Assembly: GCF_026393345.1 (NCBI RefSeq)
Contig: NZ_JAPLAI010000029.1
Location: 1 to 49,059, forward strand
DNA length: 49,059 bases
Source: Microbacterium sp.
GTDB lineage: Bacteria; Actinomycetota; Actinomycetes; Actinomycetales; Microbacteriaceae
Direction of reading: 5' to 3'
A program made the translations under genes and the position numbers. The notes beneath the pieces are model-generated. The model had not been told where the DNA came from and did not search any database. It worked only from the letters and a program-made list of their open reading frames with translations. Shown piece after piece: positions 16,222-23,745 of the stretch (positions are counted from its first letter, which is position 1; every line of letters begins with the position of its first letter).

Positions 16222-16499
16222 TGTCTGACGACTTCCGGCCCCGCCGGTCGCAACGACTCGACGGCAACGCGATCCTCGGATCGCTGTCAGTGTTCGGCGA
16301 CCGGGACGTGAGCGAACTCCTGGTGGAATGCGGATCGTGTCACGCGCGCACCCCGCTCGCCTGCTGGGTCGTCGAGGCCGACGACACGGCGTACATCGTG
16401 CGCTGCCGGGAGTGCACCCGCACCGCCTGGACGATCCTGCGCGACGGCGACCGGGTCACGGTCCGTGTCGCCGGGCCCGTCACGGTCATCGCGGGGTAG
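16221..16499 (+). CDS. DUF6510-type small zinc-ribbon-like protein
   Basis: A 92-residue protein with two CxxC pairs, C37-C40 (VECGSCHART) and C62-C65 (VRCRECTRTAW), arranged like a zinc ribbon or rubredoxin-like knuckle. It resembles the DUF6510 family that accompanies sulfite-oxidase-like genes in actinobacteria. The start overlaps the reductase stop by 1 bp (TGATG), with GGAGGAAAG upstream. It may be a metal-binding accessory or an electron-transfer subunit for the molybdoenzyme. No function is established from sequence. Confidence 0.8.
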   Translation: MSDDFRPRRSQRLDGNAILGSLSVFGDRDVSELLVECGSCHARTPLACWVVEADDTAYIVRCRECTRTAWTILRDGDRVTVRVAGPVTVIAG

Positions 16500-16574
16500 T
16501 CGCCGCATCCGTCAAGCCCTGTCGGTGCCACGGCGGCGCCCCTAATGTGACGGTCACCGACGGAAGGAGACCCC

Positions 16575-16742
16575 ATGTCCACAGGCGCATTCCCGCCCCC
16601 GGCCCCACTGGACGACGACGCTGCTGACGAGCCGATCCGCGAGGATGACGGCGAAGAGGTGCTCGACGAGGACGCGAACGACGACATCATCGACAGCGCA
16701 GAGGCCGATCGCCTCGCCGCGGAGAAGGGCTCGGCCGGCTGA
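16575..16742 (+). CDS. Small acidic hypothetical protein
   Basis: A 55-residue protein beginning MSTGAFPPPAPLDDDAADEP and ending AAEKGSAG. About a third of its residues are Asp or Glu and there are no cysteines or hydrophobic segments, so it is probably disordered and cytoplasmic. A strong SD (GGAAGGAGA, about 5 bp from the ATG) and a TAATGT hexamer near 16544 support a real gene. It is 75 bp after the DUF6510 gene and ends 8 bp before the convergent tocopherol-cyclase-like gene. The function is unknown. Confidence 0.7.
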   Translation: MSTGAFPPPAPLDDDAADEPIREDDGEEVLDEDANDDIIDSAEADRLAAEKGSAG

Positions 16743-16749
16743 TCCCGCC

Positions 16750-17751
16750 TCAGAGCGCGAGGAGTCGCCGGGTGTCGCCGTAGACCTCGAGTCCGGCGCA
16801 CTCGGCGACGCCCTCGAGCAGGACGGTCCCGCTCGGCGACACGTGTCGCAGCCGGACGCGCGCATCGAGCGTCTCCTCCACGCGCTGATGCATGGCCGTG
16901 CGCAGCGGCGCATGGAGGAGGCCCCCGCGGACGCGCTCCGCATCCAGTTCCAGCGTGCCGTCGGGCCCCTCCACCTGCCACCGCACCCGGGTGTCGTCGA
17001 TCGTGAGCTCGACCTCGCGGGACCGGTTGTATGTCGTCCACCGATACAGGCGACCGCCGTGGCGCAGCCCCATGACCGACCCGCGGAACGCCCCGCGGAG
17101 CCAGGGGATGATCGCGACGGATGCCACGAGCGAGGCATCCTTTCCGTCACCCGTGTCTGCGTCGATGTGGTTGCTGGCCATCCAGACGTAGCCGTCCGGG
17201 AAGGCACGCCCCCAGTCCTTCTCGATATACCCGTGCCCACCGTGGAAGGAGTGCTCGACGCCGTCGATCTCCAGCGCCCCCGCGACGCCGTGACCGAACG
17301 ACACCACGCCGTGGAAACACTCCATGAACGGCACGAGGCCGTACCAGCCCATGATCCCTGGCTCCCGCGCGGTGACCGGCCACGGCGCCAGCGGCGTGGT
17401 GTAGTCGACTCGGCCGCGGAGCCCGGGCAGGTCCAGCTGCACGCTCGAGGCCGTGAACCGATTGCCGCCGAGCCGGACGTCGAACCGCCGGTCGGAGGCG
17501 GCGAACTCCTCGGGTGCGAACCGGTGGTACCAGGAGCGCCCGGTGAGTCCGTCGAGCACCTGCACGAACGCCTCATCGGTCCGGCCGCCGTCGAGCCCGC
17601 GGAAGACACCGGGGATCACCGCCCACCGCTGCGAACGGTCGGCCGAGACGAGCTTGACGTACCAACCCTCGAAGAAGCCCCGCGTCACGCCGCGCCCGTG
17701 GAACGCCTCGGGATGCCGCACACCGCGAAGCCACGCCGCCGGCGACCTCAT
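16750..17751 (-). CDS. Tocopherol-cyclase-family (lipocalin-like) protein
   Basis: A 333-residue protein with the hallmarks of the tocopherol cyclase-like Pfam family: FFEGWYVKLVSADRSQRWAV near the N-terminus, HSFHGGHGYIEKDWGRAFPD (about 168-187) and WMASNH. In bacteria these are usually beta-rich proteins of unknown activity; true tocopherol cyclisation is a plant and cyanobacterial function and is unlikely here. The ATG at 17751 overlaps the stop of the FMN reductase gene by 4 bp, so the two are an operon. The ligand may be a lipid or quinone-like molecule, but this is speculation. Confidence 0.8.
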   Translation of the reverse strand: MRSPAAWLRGVRHPEAFHGRGVTRGFFEGWYVKLVSADRSQRWAVIPGVFRGLDGGRTDEAFVQVLDGLTGRSWYHRFAPEEFAASDRRFDVRLGGNRFTASSVQLDLPGLRGRVDYTTPLAPWPVTAREPGIMGWYGLVPFMECFHGVVSFGHGVAGALEIDGVEHSFHGGHGYIEKDWGRAFPDGYVWMASNHIDADTGDGKDASLVASVAIIPWLRGAFRGSVMGLRHGGRLYRWTTYNRSREVELTIDDTRVRWQVEGPDGTLELDAERVRGGLLHAPLRTAMHQRVEETLDARVRLRHVSPSGTVLLEGVAECAGLEVYGDTRRLLAL

Positions 17752-18323
17752 GCGTCGGCGGAGCGCGGGAGCACGGTGAGCACGCGCTGGATGTGATCGC
17801 GGAACTCGGCCATGTAGGCCCGGAGGAACTCTTCGGTGCCGGTGTTGTGGACGGCTCCGTCCTCGGCGAAGACCTCCGGGGTGAAGTGGATGTACGCCTC
17901 GGGCGAGGTCATCTGCCGCGCGTTGCAGAACGCGAGCACTGCACGCAGGCTCTGCTGCGCCACCGCCGTGCCGATCACCCCGATCGAGGCGCCGATGACG
18001 GCGGCCGGGATGTGATCGAACGAGTTCTGGCCCCAGGGGCGCGACGCCCAGTCGATCGCGTTCTTGAGCGCACCCGGGATGGACCGGTTGTACTCGGGGG
18101 TGACGAACAGGACGGCGTCCATCGAGGCGATGGCATCTTTCAGCGCCCGCGCCCGCGGCGGGTAGTCGGCGTCGAAGTCAGGGCTGTACAGCGGAAGATC
18201 GCCGATCGGGATCTCGGTGAAGTCGAGATCGTCGGGAGCGAGCCGGATCAGAGCCCGGGCAAGGATGCGATTGATCGATGTGGACGACAGACTGCCGACG
18301 AAATAGCCCACCTGGTACGACAT
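17748..18323 (-). CDS. NADPH-dependent FMN reductase family protein
   Basis: A 191-residue flavodoxin-fold protein. FVGSLSSTSINRILARAL carries the phosphate-binding loop, and VTPEYNRSIPGALKNAIDW is the family signature that binds the flavin ring. Members are quinone, azo or chromate reductases that use NAD(P)H and FMN. The start at 18323 has GAAGGGA upstream. It is co-transcribed with the tocopherol-cyclase-like gene, which it overlaps by 4 bp. A role in quinone or redox detoxification is likely. The specific substrate cannot be told. Confidence 0.88.
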   Translation of the reverse strand: MSYQVGYFVGSLSSTSINRILARALIRLAPDDLDFTEIPIGDLPLYSPDFDADYPPRARALKDAIASMDAVLFVTPEYNRSIPGALKNAIDWASRPWGQNSFDHIPAAVIGASIGVIGTAVAQQSLRAVLAFCNARQMTSPEAYIHFTPEVFAEDGAVHNTGTEEFLRAYMAEFRDHIQRVLTVLPRSADA

Positions 18324-18413
18324 GACGGCTCCCTTCGTGGGTGAGGAGAACCAGTGTGCCCGCCGCGTCCCGAACCGGACACCCCCTTGCGGACGTGACG
18401 AGGGGAACCGATG

Positions 18414-18953
18414 TCAGACGAGGGGGACGGTGTGGATGCTGCTGGTGAGCGTCGTGCCGTTCAGGTCGAGGTAGACCTGTCCCTCGGTGACCGACAGGCT
18501 CATCGTGTTGCGGCGCTCGAGCAGAGGTGTCGCGGAGTCGATGAAACCGGGGTCGAAGCTGCGCAGCGTGATGTCCTCCACCCGGTGGATCTTCTTCCCG
18601 GCCCAGGATGCGAGCATCTTCGCCGGGTCGCGGTGCGTATAGACGACCGTCCGTTCGGCGAGCTTGCTGCCGTGGTGGAGGCGCTCCGCAGCCGGGGCGC
18701 CCACTGCGATCCACGCCATCAGCCGGCCGGTGGCGTCGCGCACCACGACGGCGGGCTCCTCCTGCGACGAGAGACCCTCACTGAACGCGATGCCCTCGCA
18801 GGCCTCGAGGCAGTACGCGAGCACCCGCGTCATCATGTAGGCGTCGGTCTCGGACGGGTGCCGCGCGACCCGCAGGATGAGCTCGTCGTAGACGCCGCGG
18901 TCCATGTCCGCCAGTTGCACGGTGAACGTGTGGATCATTGCGCCGGTCGCCAT
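18414..18953 (-). CDS. yaeQ: YaeQ family protein
   Basis: A 179-residue protein with the YaeQ pattern: QLADMDRGVYDELILRVARH, the invariant RHPSE (31-35) and TVVYTHRD in the second half. YaeQ has a PD-(D/E)XK nuclease-like fold. Its molecular role is unsettled. No SD is present. A TAGGCT hexamer ends 7 nt before the ATG at 18953, which suggests a leaderless transcript. A Met at codon 6 is the alternative start. It stands alone between the FMN reductase gene and the hydrolase remnant. Confidence 0.87.
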   Translation of the reverse strand: MATGAMIHTFTVQLADMDRGVYDELILRVARHPSETDAYMMTRVLAYCLEACEGIAFSEGLSSQEEPAVVVRDATGRLMAWIAVGAPAAERLHHGSKLAERTVVYTHRDPAKMLASWAGKKIHRVEDITLRSFDPGFIDSATPLLERRNTMSLSVTEGQVYLDLNGTTLTSSIHTVPLV

Positions 18954-19022
18954 TCGACCGAGCCTACGCGGCGGAGCGCGACTGCCCGCGCCCGTGCGGA
19001 GCGCGCGAGCCGCTGAGCGGGT

Positions 19023-19390
19023 TCACACCTCTCCGGCGAGCCACCGCCGGATCCACTCGCCGCGCACGCGGTGCGACTCCTCGGAGACGGACGCATCCTC
19101 CACGGCGCAGTCGAACGCGTGGAATCCCCCGGACCAGACATGAAGCTCGGCCCGGTTGCCGCGACGCCACAGGTCGGCGGGAAGCTCCGCGCGCTCCCCC
19201 GGCGGGATGGCGTCATTGCACGGCGGAGGACTCATCGCCGGCGATCGGTTCGACGGGGTGGACGTCAGGAACAGCACCCGGGCCGCCGATAGGCCAGCAG
19301 CCCGCCCGGGAGCCCGATGTCGGTCGGCAGCGCCGCGCCGAACGCGACGAGTCCCGCCTGCAGGGGCGGCGCCACCGGCACCGCGGTCAT
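19023..19390 (-). pseudogene. Alpha/beta hydrolase (esterase/lipase type) remnant
   Basis: The minus strand starts with an ATG at 19390 overlapping the nagA stop by 4 bp (MTAVPVAPPLQAGLVAFGAA) and stops after about 41 codons. Another frame then carries a typical C-terminal end: DLWRRGNRAELHVWSGGFHA followed by FD and a final WIRRWLAGEV, including the HAFD segment with the catalytic-His region. A normal enzyme of this kind has about 300 residues, so the catalytic Ser region and most of the core are missing. It looks like an internally deleted gene that was once translationally coupled to nagA. Confidence 0.7.
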
Positions 19391-21441
19391 ACGCCGCCCT
19401 CGTCAGGTGAGAGGGGGAGACGCTCACCGTCTCGCCAGACGGCGCGGGGGGTGAGGTCGGCGTCCCACAGCACCAGATCCGCCCGGGAGCCCGGGGCGAC
19501 GCGCCCGAGGTCGCCCCGCCCTATGGCGCGCGCGGGCACCCGCGTCGCCGCGGCCACCGCCGCCGCGAGCGGGATACCCCACGAGACCGCGTTGCGCACG
19601 GCCTGGTCGAGCGTGAGCGTCGACCCGGCGAGCACATCCGTGCCCCGCAGCGTGGCAGCGCCGTCGGCGACGGTCACGGCGAGCGTGCCCAGCATGTACT
19701 CGCCCTCGGGCGCCGCGGCGCCGGCCATCGCGTCGCTGACGAGCGCGACGCGTCCCGGCGCGGCGGCGAACAGCATCCGCACGACGTCGGGGTGCACGTG
19801 ACGCCCGTCGGCGATGACCTCGAGCGTCATCCGCTCGTCGGTGAGAGCGGCGCCCACCGGACCCGGAAGTCGGTGATGCAGGGGCGGCATGGCGTTGAAC
19901 GTGTGCGTCAGCAGGGTCGCCCCCGCATCCATGGCCTGCGTCGTGATATCGACATCCGCGTCGGTATGCCCGACCGCGGCGACGGCACCGGCGGCCGCGA
20001 TCCTCCGGACGGCATCGAGTCCGCCGTCGAGTTCGGGCGCCAGGGTGACCTGTCGCACGAGACCGGTCGCGAGTAGGGCGTCCAGTTCGACGGGCTCGGG
20101 TGCGCGGAGGACGGCCGGGTCGTGGGCGCCGCAGTGGCCGTGGTCGATGAACGGGCCCTCGAGATGCACCCCGAGGATGCCCGGCTCCGCCGCAGCCATC
20201 CCGCCGATGCGGTCCACCTGGGCAAGGAGCGGCGCGGGGGCTGCGCTGACGAGAGACAGCACGAACCGTGTCACGCCGTGTCGGGCGTGCGCCGCGAGCG
20301 CGCGCCGGATGCCGGCTTCGTCCTCGTCATAGGCGGACCCCGCCCCGCCGTGGTTGTGGATGTCGACCATGCCGGGGGTGAGCAGGGCATCCGGGCCGGC
20401 GATCGTCGTCGCGTCGACGATCTCGTCCGTGCCGGGCTGCCAGTCGTCGCCGACACCCGCCTCGACCACGACGCCGTCGCGGGCGCGGTCACCCGCGTCC
20501 CACGTCGCCCGGACCAGGTCCAGGTTGCGGCTGATGGTGCCGACGACATCGGCCGCGGTGGTGTCGTGCGCCCGCCGGCTCACCTTCAGGCCGAGCCACG
20601 GGACGTCACCGGCGGCGGCCAGCGCGGCACGCACGTGGGCGTCGTCGAGCAGTGAGCCGGAATCCGGCTCGGCGGCGAGAAGGGGAAGGTGGGCGTCCGA
20701 CCACGCGGCGCCGTAGAGCCCGTCGGTGCCGGCCGTACCGGAGAAGACGAGTCCGCGCAGGCGGCCGGATGCGGCGACCTCGGCGATCTGTGCCGTCACG
20801 GCGTCCGCGTCGCGGAGCTCGACCGCGGAGCGACCCCAGTTCAGCCAGAGACCGATCGGGACGTCGGTCGCCGCGATGACGGCGAGTTCCTCCCCCACCG
20901 GGAGGAAGCCCTTCTCGAAGGGCTGGCCCGGCACGAGTGCGTCGCAGTGCTCGATCACGAGCTCCGCTCCGTCCCAGTCCATACCCGCGATCTCCGTCAA
21001 CGACGCAGCGAGGGCGATGGCGTCCGCTCCGCCGCGCGGTGCCGTGTGCAGCGCGACGACAGCCACGTCTGCGTCCGAGGCCTCCCGGAGGGTCCGAACG
21101 TCCGCCGCGAGACGGCGCAGATCGGCGATCGCAGCCTCACGGCCCGCCGCCGCTGGCGAGGCGATGCCGTAGGTCGGGTCCGCGGCACACCGGCCCATGA
21201 TGAAGGGAAGGGGCGTCACGGCCAGACGCGTCCCGGCAGGGATATGCCGCAGGAACCAGTCGGGATCGTGGGGATGGAGCGCGCCCATCCACGGCACCTC
21301 CAGCCCCACGACGTCCGGCAGCGCCACCAGCGCCGGCAATAGCTCGCCCTCGAGATCGGGATCCCACCGGCCGTGTGCCGGCGACGCCGCGTAGGCGCTG
21401 AGAAGGAAGCGAGGGCGAGCGGGCGCGGCGTCGGAGGTCAT
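19387..21441 (-). CDS. nagA: DUF4862 protein fused to N-acetylglucosamine-6-phosphate deacetylase
   Basis: A 684-residue fusion. Residues 1-314 match DUF4862 (FLLSAYAASPAHG at the start, PWLGLKVSRR near its end), a TIM-barrel-like family often found beside amino-sugar genes. Residues from about 316 are NagA: TPGMVDIHNHGG with metal ligands H362 and H364, LEGPFIDHGHCGAHDP, AVGHTDAD, HTFNAMPPLHHR and LVSDAMAG. NagA deacetylates GlcNAc-6-P in amino-sugar catabolism. The NagA part appears to lack only its first strand and start codon, as if a small in-frame deletion had joined two adjacent genes. The start at 21441 has no SD, but TATCGT lies 6 nt upstream, as in leaderless genes. No separate nagA start was found. 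Confidence 0.85.
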   Translation of the reverse strand: MTSDAAPARPRFLLSAYAASPAHGRWDPDLEGELLPALVALPDVVGLEVPWMGALHPHDPDWFLRHIPAGTRLAVTPLPFIMGRCAADPTYGIASPAAAGREAAIADLRRLAADVRTLREASDADVAVVALHTAPRGGADAIALAASLTEIAGMDWDGAELVIEHCDALVPGQPFEKGFLPVGEELAVIAATDVPIGLWLNWGRSAVELRDADAVTAQIAEVAASGRLRGLVFSGTAGTDGLYGAAWSDAHLPLLAAEPDSGSLLDDAHVRAALAAAGDVPWLGLKVSRRAHDTTAADVVGTISRNLDLVRATWDAGDRARDGVVVEAGVGDDWQPGTDEIVDATTIAGPDALLTPGMVDIHNHGGAGSAYDEDEAGIRRALAAHARHGVTRFVLSLVSAAPAPLLAQVDRIGGMAAAEPGILGVHLEGPFIDHGHCGAHDPAVLRAPEPVELDALLATGLVRQVTLAPELDGGLDAVRRIAAAGAVAAVGHTDADVDITTQAMDAGATLLTHTFNAMPPLHHRLPGPVGAALTDERMTLEVIADGRHVHPDVVRMLFAAAPGRVALVSDAMAGAAAPEGEYMLGTLAVTVADGAATLRGTDVLAGSTLTLDQAVRNAVSWGIPLAAAVAAATRVPARAIGRGDLGRVAPGSRADLVLWDADLTPRAVWRDGERLPLSPDEGGV

Positions 21442-21572
21442 CGAGTCACGATATCCCGATGGCACCGCCGCCCGGGCCTCGATCGCCACGGCCGAAGCGC
21501 TCACTCGCGCGGCGGCTCTCGGTCGAACGGTCTCGGTCGATGAAGTGGTGCGGCAGGCCTGAGCGGCACGCA

Positions 21573-23204
21573 TCACCCGGCGAGAGCGCGGTGCACCGAG
21601 GCGATGGCGCTCGATCCTTCGCCGACCGCGGCGGCGACCCGCTTCATGGACCCGCGTCGGACGTCCCCCGCCGCGAAGACCCGCGGAATCGACGTCTCGA
21701 ACGGCAACGGTTCGCGGCCCATCCGCTGCCAATGGTCGAGCGTCTGTGTCGTGACATCGGTGCCGGTGCGGATGAACCCCGCGTCGTCCCGGTCGAGCAT
21801 CGAGACCCACCCCGTCGCCGGGTCGGCGCCGATGAAGCAGAAGAGTCCCCGCGCCGCGACGGACCCGGCGGTGTCGATCTCGACGGCTTCCAACCGGTCG
21901 GCGCCGGCGAGTCCGACGACGTTCGAGCGCGTGTGGACCTGGATGCGGGCGTCGGTGTGGATGCGGTCGACGAGGTACGACGACATGGTCGCGCCGAGGT
22001 CGCCGCGACGCACGACCAGATGGACGGGGCAGCCGTTGGCCGCGAGGAAGAGAGCCGCCTGTCCCGCGGAGTTCGCCCCGCCGACCACCACCACCGGGGA
22101 CTCCGCGACCTGGCGCAGCTCCAGCGGTGTGGCGGCGTAGTGGATGCCGCCGCGTTCGAAGTCCTCCCACCGCTCCAGCGGCAGCTGACGGTAGTGCGCA
22201 CCGGAAGTCACCACCGCGGAACGCGCGTGGATGATGCCGCCGTCGGCGAGAGTGACCTCGACGCCGCCGTCCACGGAGCGCAGTGCGGCCGCCTCGCACG
22301 GAGCGCACACCCGGACGCCGAACTTGATCGCCTGTAGCGTGGCCTGCCCGATCAGCGCGCCGCCGCTCACCCCGAACGGGAACCCGAGGAAATTCTCGAT
22401 CCGACTCGTCGCGGCCGCCTGGCCGCCTGGGGCCACCGCATCCAGCAGCACGGCGCTCAGTCCCTCCGAGGCGGCGTAGATTGCGGCGGCGAGTCCCGCA
22501 GGTCCCCCACCGACGATGACGACGTCCACGACCCCCTCCTCACCGCGCTCATAGGCGAGGCCGAGACGCTCCGCTACCATGCCCGGGGTGGCGCGGACGA
22601 GCGGCTCACCCTGAATGTAGGCGACCGGGAAATCGGCGGGATCGATGCGGTGAGCCGGGTTCTCGATGACCTCGTCCGGCGCGAGCCCGACCGCGGTGTG
22701 CACCAGGTCGAACCGTTCGGCGAAGCGGCGGAGCGCGAGGAATTCCTGGCTCGTGGCGTCGCCGACGAACTTGAGGGTGTATGCCGCGGTGCCCTTCCGC
22801 AGCGACTCGCGCCGCTCCCAGAGGGCGTGCAGGATGATGTCGCCGAGCTCGTCGTCCTCCGCGAGCACGCGGCGGAGGTCGGCACGGGCAAGGCTCCGCA
22901 CCCGCCCAGGGCCCACGGCGCGGGCGGACAGGAACGCGCTCTGCCCGTTGAGCAATCCGAGCTCGCCGACGAAGGAGCGGGGCCCCACCCGCGCAACGAC
23001 TTCCTCACCCAACCATCGGAGCGGGTCTCGGACGAGCTCGACCTCACCCTCCTCCACCAGGATCATCGGGTAGTCCCGTTCGCCGGTGCGGAACACGAGG
23101 TCGCCGTCGGCGACCGTCCGCGGCACGGCGCGGGCGCACAGCCGCTCCCACTGTTCCTCGGACAGGCTCGGGGCGAGTCGCGGGTCTTCGACGAATTCAG
23201 CCAT
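21573..23204 (-). CDS. Cyclic-nucleotide-binding-domain thioredoxin reductase-like protein
   Basis: A 543-residue three-part protein. A cNMP-binding-like domain spans about 15-135 (FRTGERDYPMILVEEGEVEL), a thioredoxin-like segment about 145-210 and a pyridine-nucleotide-disulfide reductase about 225-543. The FAD site is VVDVVIVGGGPAGLAAAIYA and the NADPH site is VVVVGGANSAGQAALFLAA. The canonical redox-active CxxC of thioredoxin reductase, normally just after the NADPH domain start, is absent. A different CAPC lies in the FAD domain after KFGVRV. FAAGDVRRGSMKRVAAAVGE is the usual C-terminal motif. SD GGAGGA precedes the start. It is divergent from the UBP zinc-finger gene, with 46 bp between starts. 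Confidence 0.88.
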   Translation of the reverse strand: MAEFVEDPRLAPSLSEEQWERLCARAVPRTVADGDLVFRTGERDYPMILVEEGEVELVRDPLRWLGEEVVARVGPRSFVGELGLLNGQSAFLSARAVGPGRVRSLARADLRRVLAEDDELGDIILHALWERRESLRKGTAAYTLKFVGDATSQEFLALRRFAERFDLVHTAVGLAPDEVIENPAHRIDPADFPVAYIQGEPLVRATPGMVAERLGLAYERGEEGVVDVVIVGGGPAGLAAAIYAASEGLSAVLLDAVAPGGQAAATSRIENFLGFPFGVSGGALIGQATLQAIKFGVRVCAPCEAAALRSVDGGVEVTLADGGIIHARSAVVTSGAHYRQLPLERWEDFERGGIHYAATPLELRQVAESPVVVVGGANSAGQAALFLAANGCPVHLVVRRGDLGATMSSYLVDRIHTDARIQVHTRSNVVGLAGADRLEAVEIDTAGSVAARGLFCFIGADPATGWVSMLDRDDAGFIRTGTDVTTQTLDHWQRMGREPLPFETSIPRVFAAGDVRRGSMKRVAAAVGEGSSAIASVHRALAG

Positions 23205-23250
23205 CGTTGTCCTCCTCCGTGCACCTCCCACCCTGGCGTAGAGTGCCCGC

Positions 23251-23604
23251 ATGGTCGAGGCCCCGATCGATACTTCCGTCCCCCCGTCCGGATCCGGCTG
23301 CGTCGAATGCGAGGACAGCGGCGGCTGGTGGGTGCATCTGCGCCGGTGCGCGACGTGCGGGCACATCGGATGCTGCGATTCGTCGCTCGGCCGTCACGCG
23401 ACCGCCCACTTCCAGACCACCGGGCACCGGTTCATCCGCAGTTTCGAACCGGGCGAGTCCTGGTTCTGGGACTACGAGGCGCAGGAGTCCTTCGAGGGGC
23501 CCGACCTGGCGCCGCCGTCGAACCGTCCGGAGAGCCAACCGTCACCGGGCCCCGCGGGGGCGGTGCCGGACGACTGGCGGGAGCTGCTGGCCGAGCGCGG
23601 CTGA
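23251..23604 (+). CDS. UBP-type zinc finger protein
   Basis: A 117-residue protein that is mostly a UBP-type zinc finger: C17xxC20, C33xxC36, C41/C42 and histidines H49, H53 and H59 (LRRCATCGHIGCCDSSLGRH and the HFQTTGHRF end). In eukaryotes this finger binds the ubiquitin C-terminus. In actinobacteria stand-alone copies sit beside cNMP-thioredoxin reductases, as here, with unknown role. There is no SD, but TAGAGT lies 6 nt before the ATG, the pattern of a leaderless mRNA. A strong dyad at 23589-23639 follows the coding end. Confidence 0.88.
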   Translation: MVEAPIDTSVPPSGSGCVECEDSGGWWVHLRRCATCGHIGCCDSSLGRHATAHFQTTGHRFIRSFEPGESWFWDYEAQESFEGPDLAPPSNRPESQPSPGPAGAVPDDWRELLAERG

Positions 23605-23639
23605 GGCCCATCCGACGGCGTCCCAGCCGATGCTCGGCC
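23589..23639 (+). terminator. Hairpin at the end of the UBP zinc-finger gene
   Basis: GGCCGAGC-GC-GGCTG (23589-23603) pairs with CAGCC-GAT-GCTCGGCC (23624-23639), giving 13 base pairs with one small internal loop. It overlaps the last codons and the stop. There is no U-tract, as is common in high-GC actinobacteria. Confidence 0.55.
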
Positions 23640-23694
23640 GGGACCGCTAGGGTGGCGGCACCGGCGAATGCCGGATCAGGGAAGACTTCTCGTT

Positions 23695-23738
23695 GACCGT
23701 TGGGCAGTGACGGTCGCCTCCTCTGAATCACTCAGAGG
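23695..23738 (+). promoter_or_regulatory. Two leader hairpins before the DUF1611 gene, the second masking the SD
   Basis: GACCGT/ACGGTC (23695-23700 and 23710-23715) forms one stem. CCTCTGA/TCAGAGG (23720-23726 and 23732-23738, 5-nt loop) forms a second. The right arm of the second contains AGAGG, the apparent SD of the ATG at 23746, so folding would block initiation. This suggests translational control or an mRNA-binding regulator site, or a palindromic operator. Confidence 0.45.
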
Positions 23739-23745
23739 ATTACTC

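Noticed and set aside
16750..17751. Tocopherol biosynthesis function
   Set aside because: No other tocopherol genes are present and such bacteria are not known to make tocopherol; only family membership is claimed.
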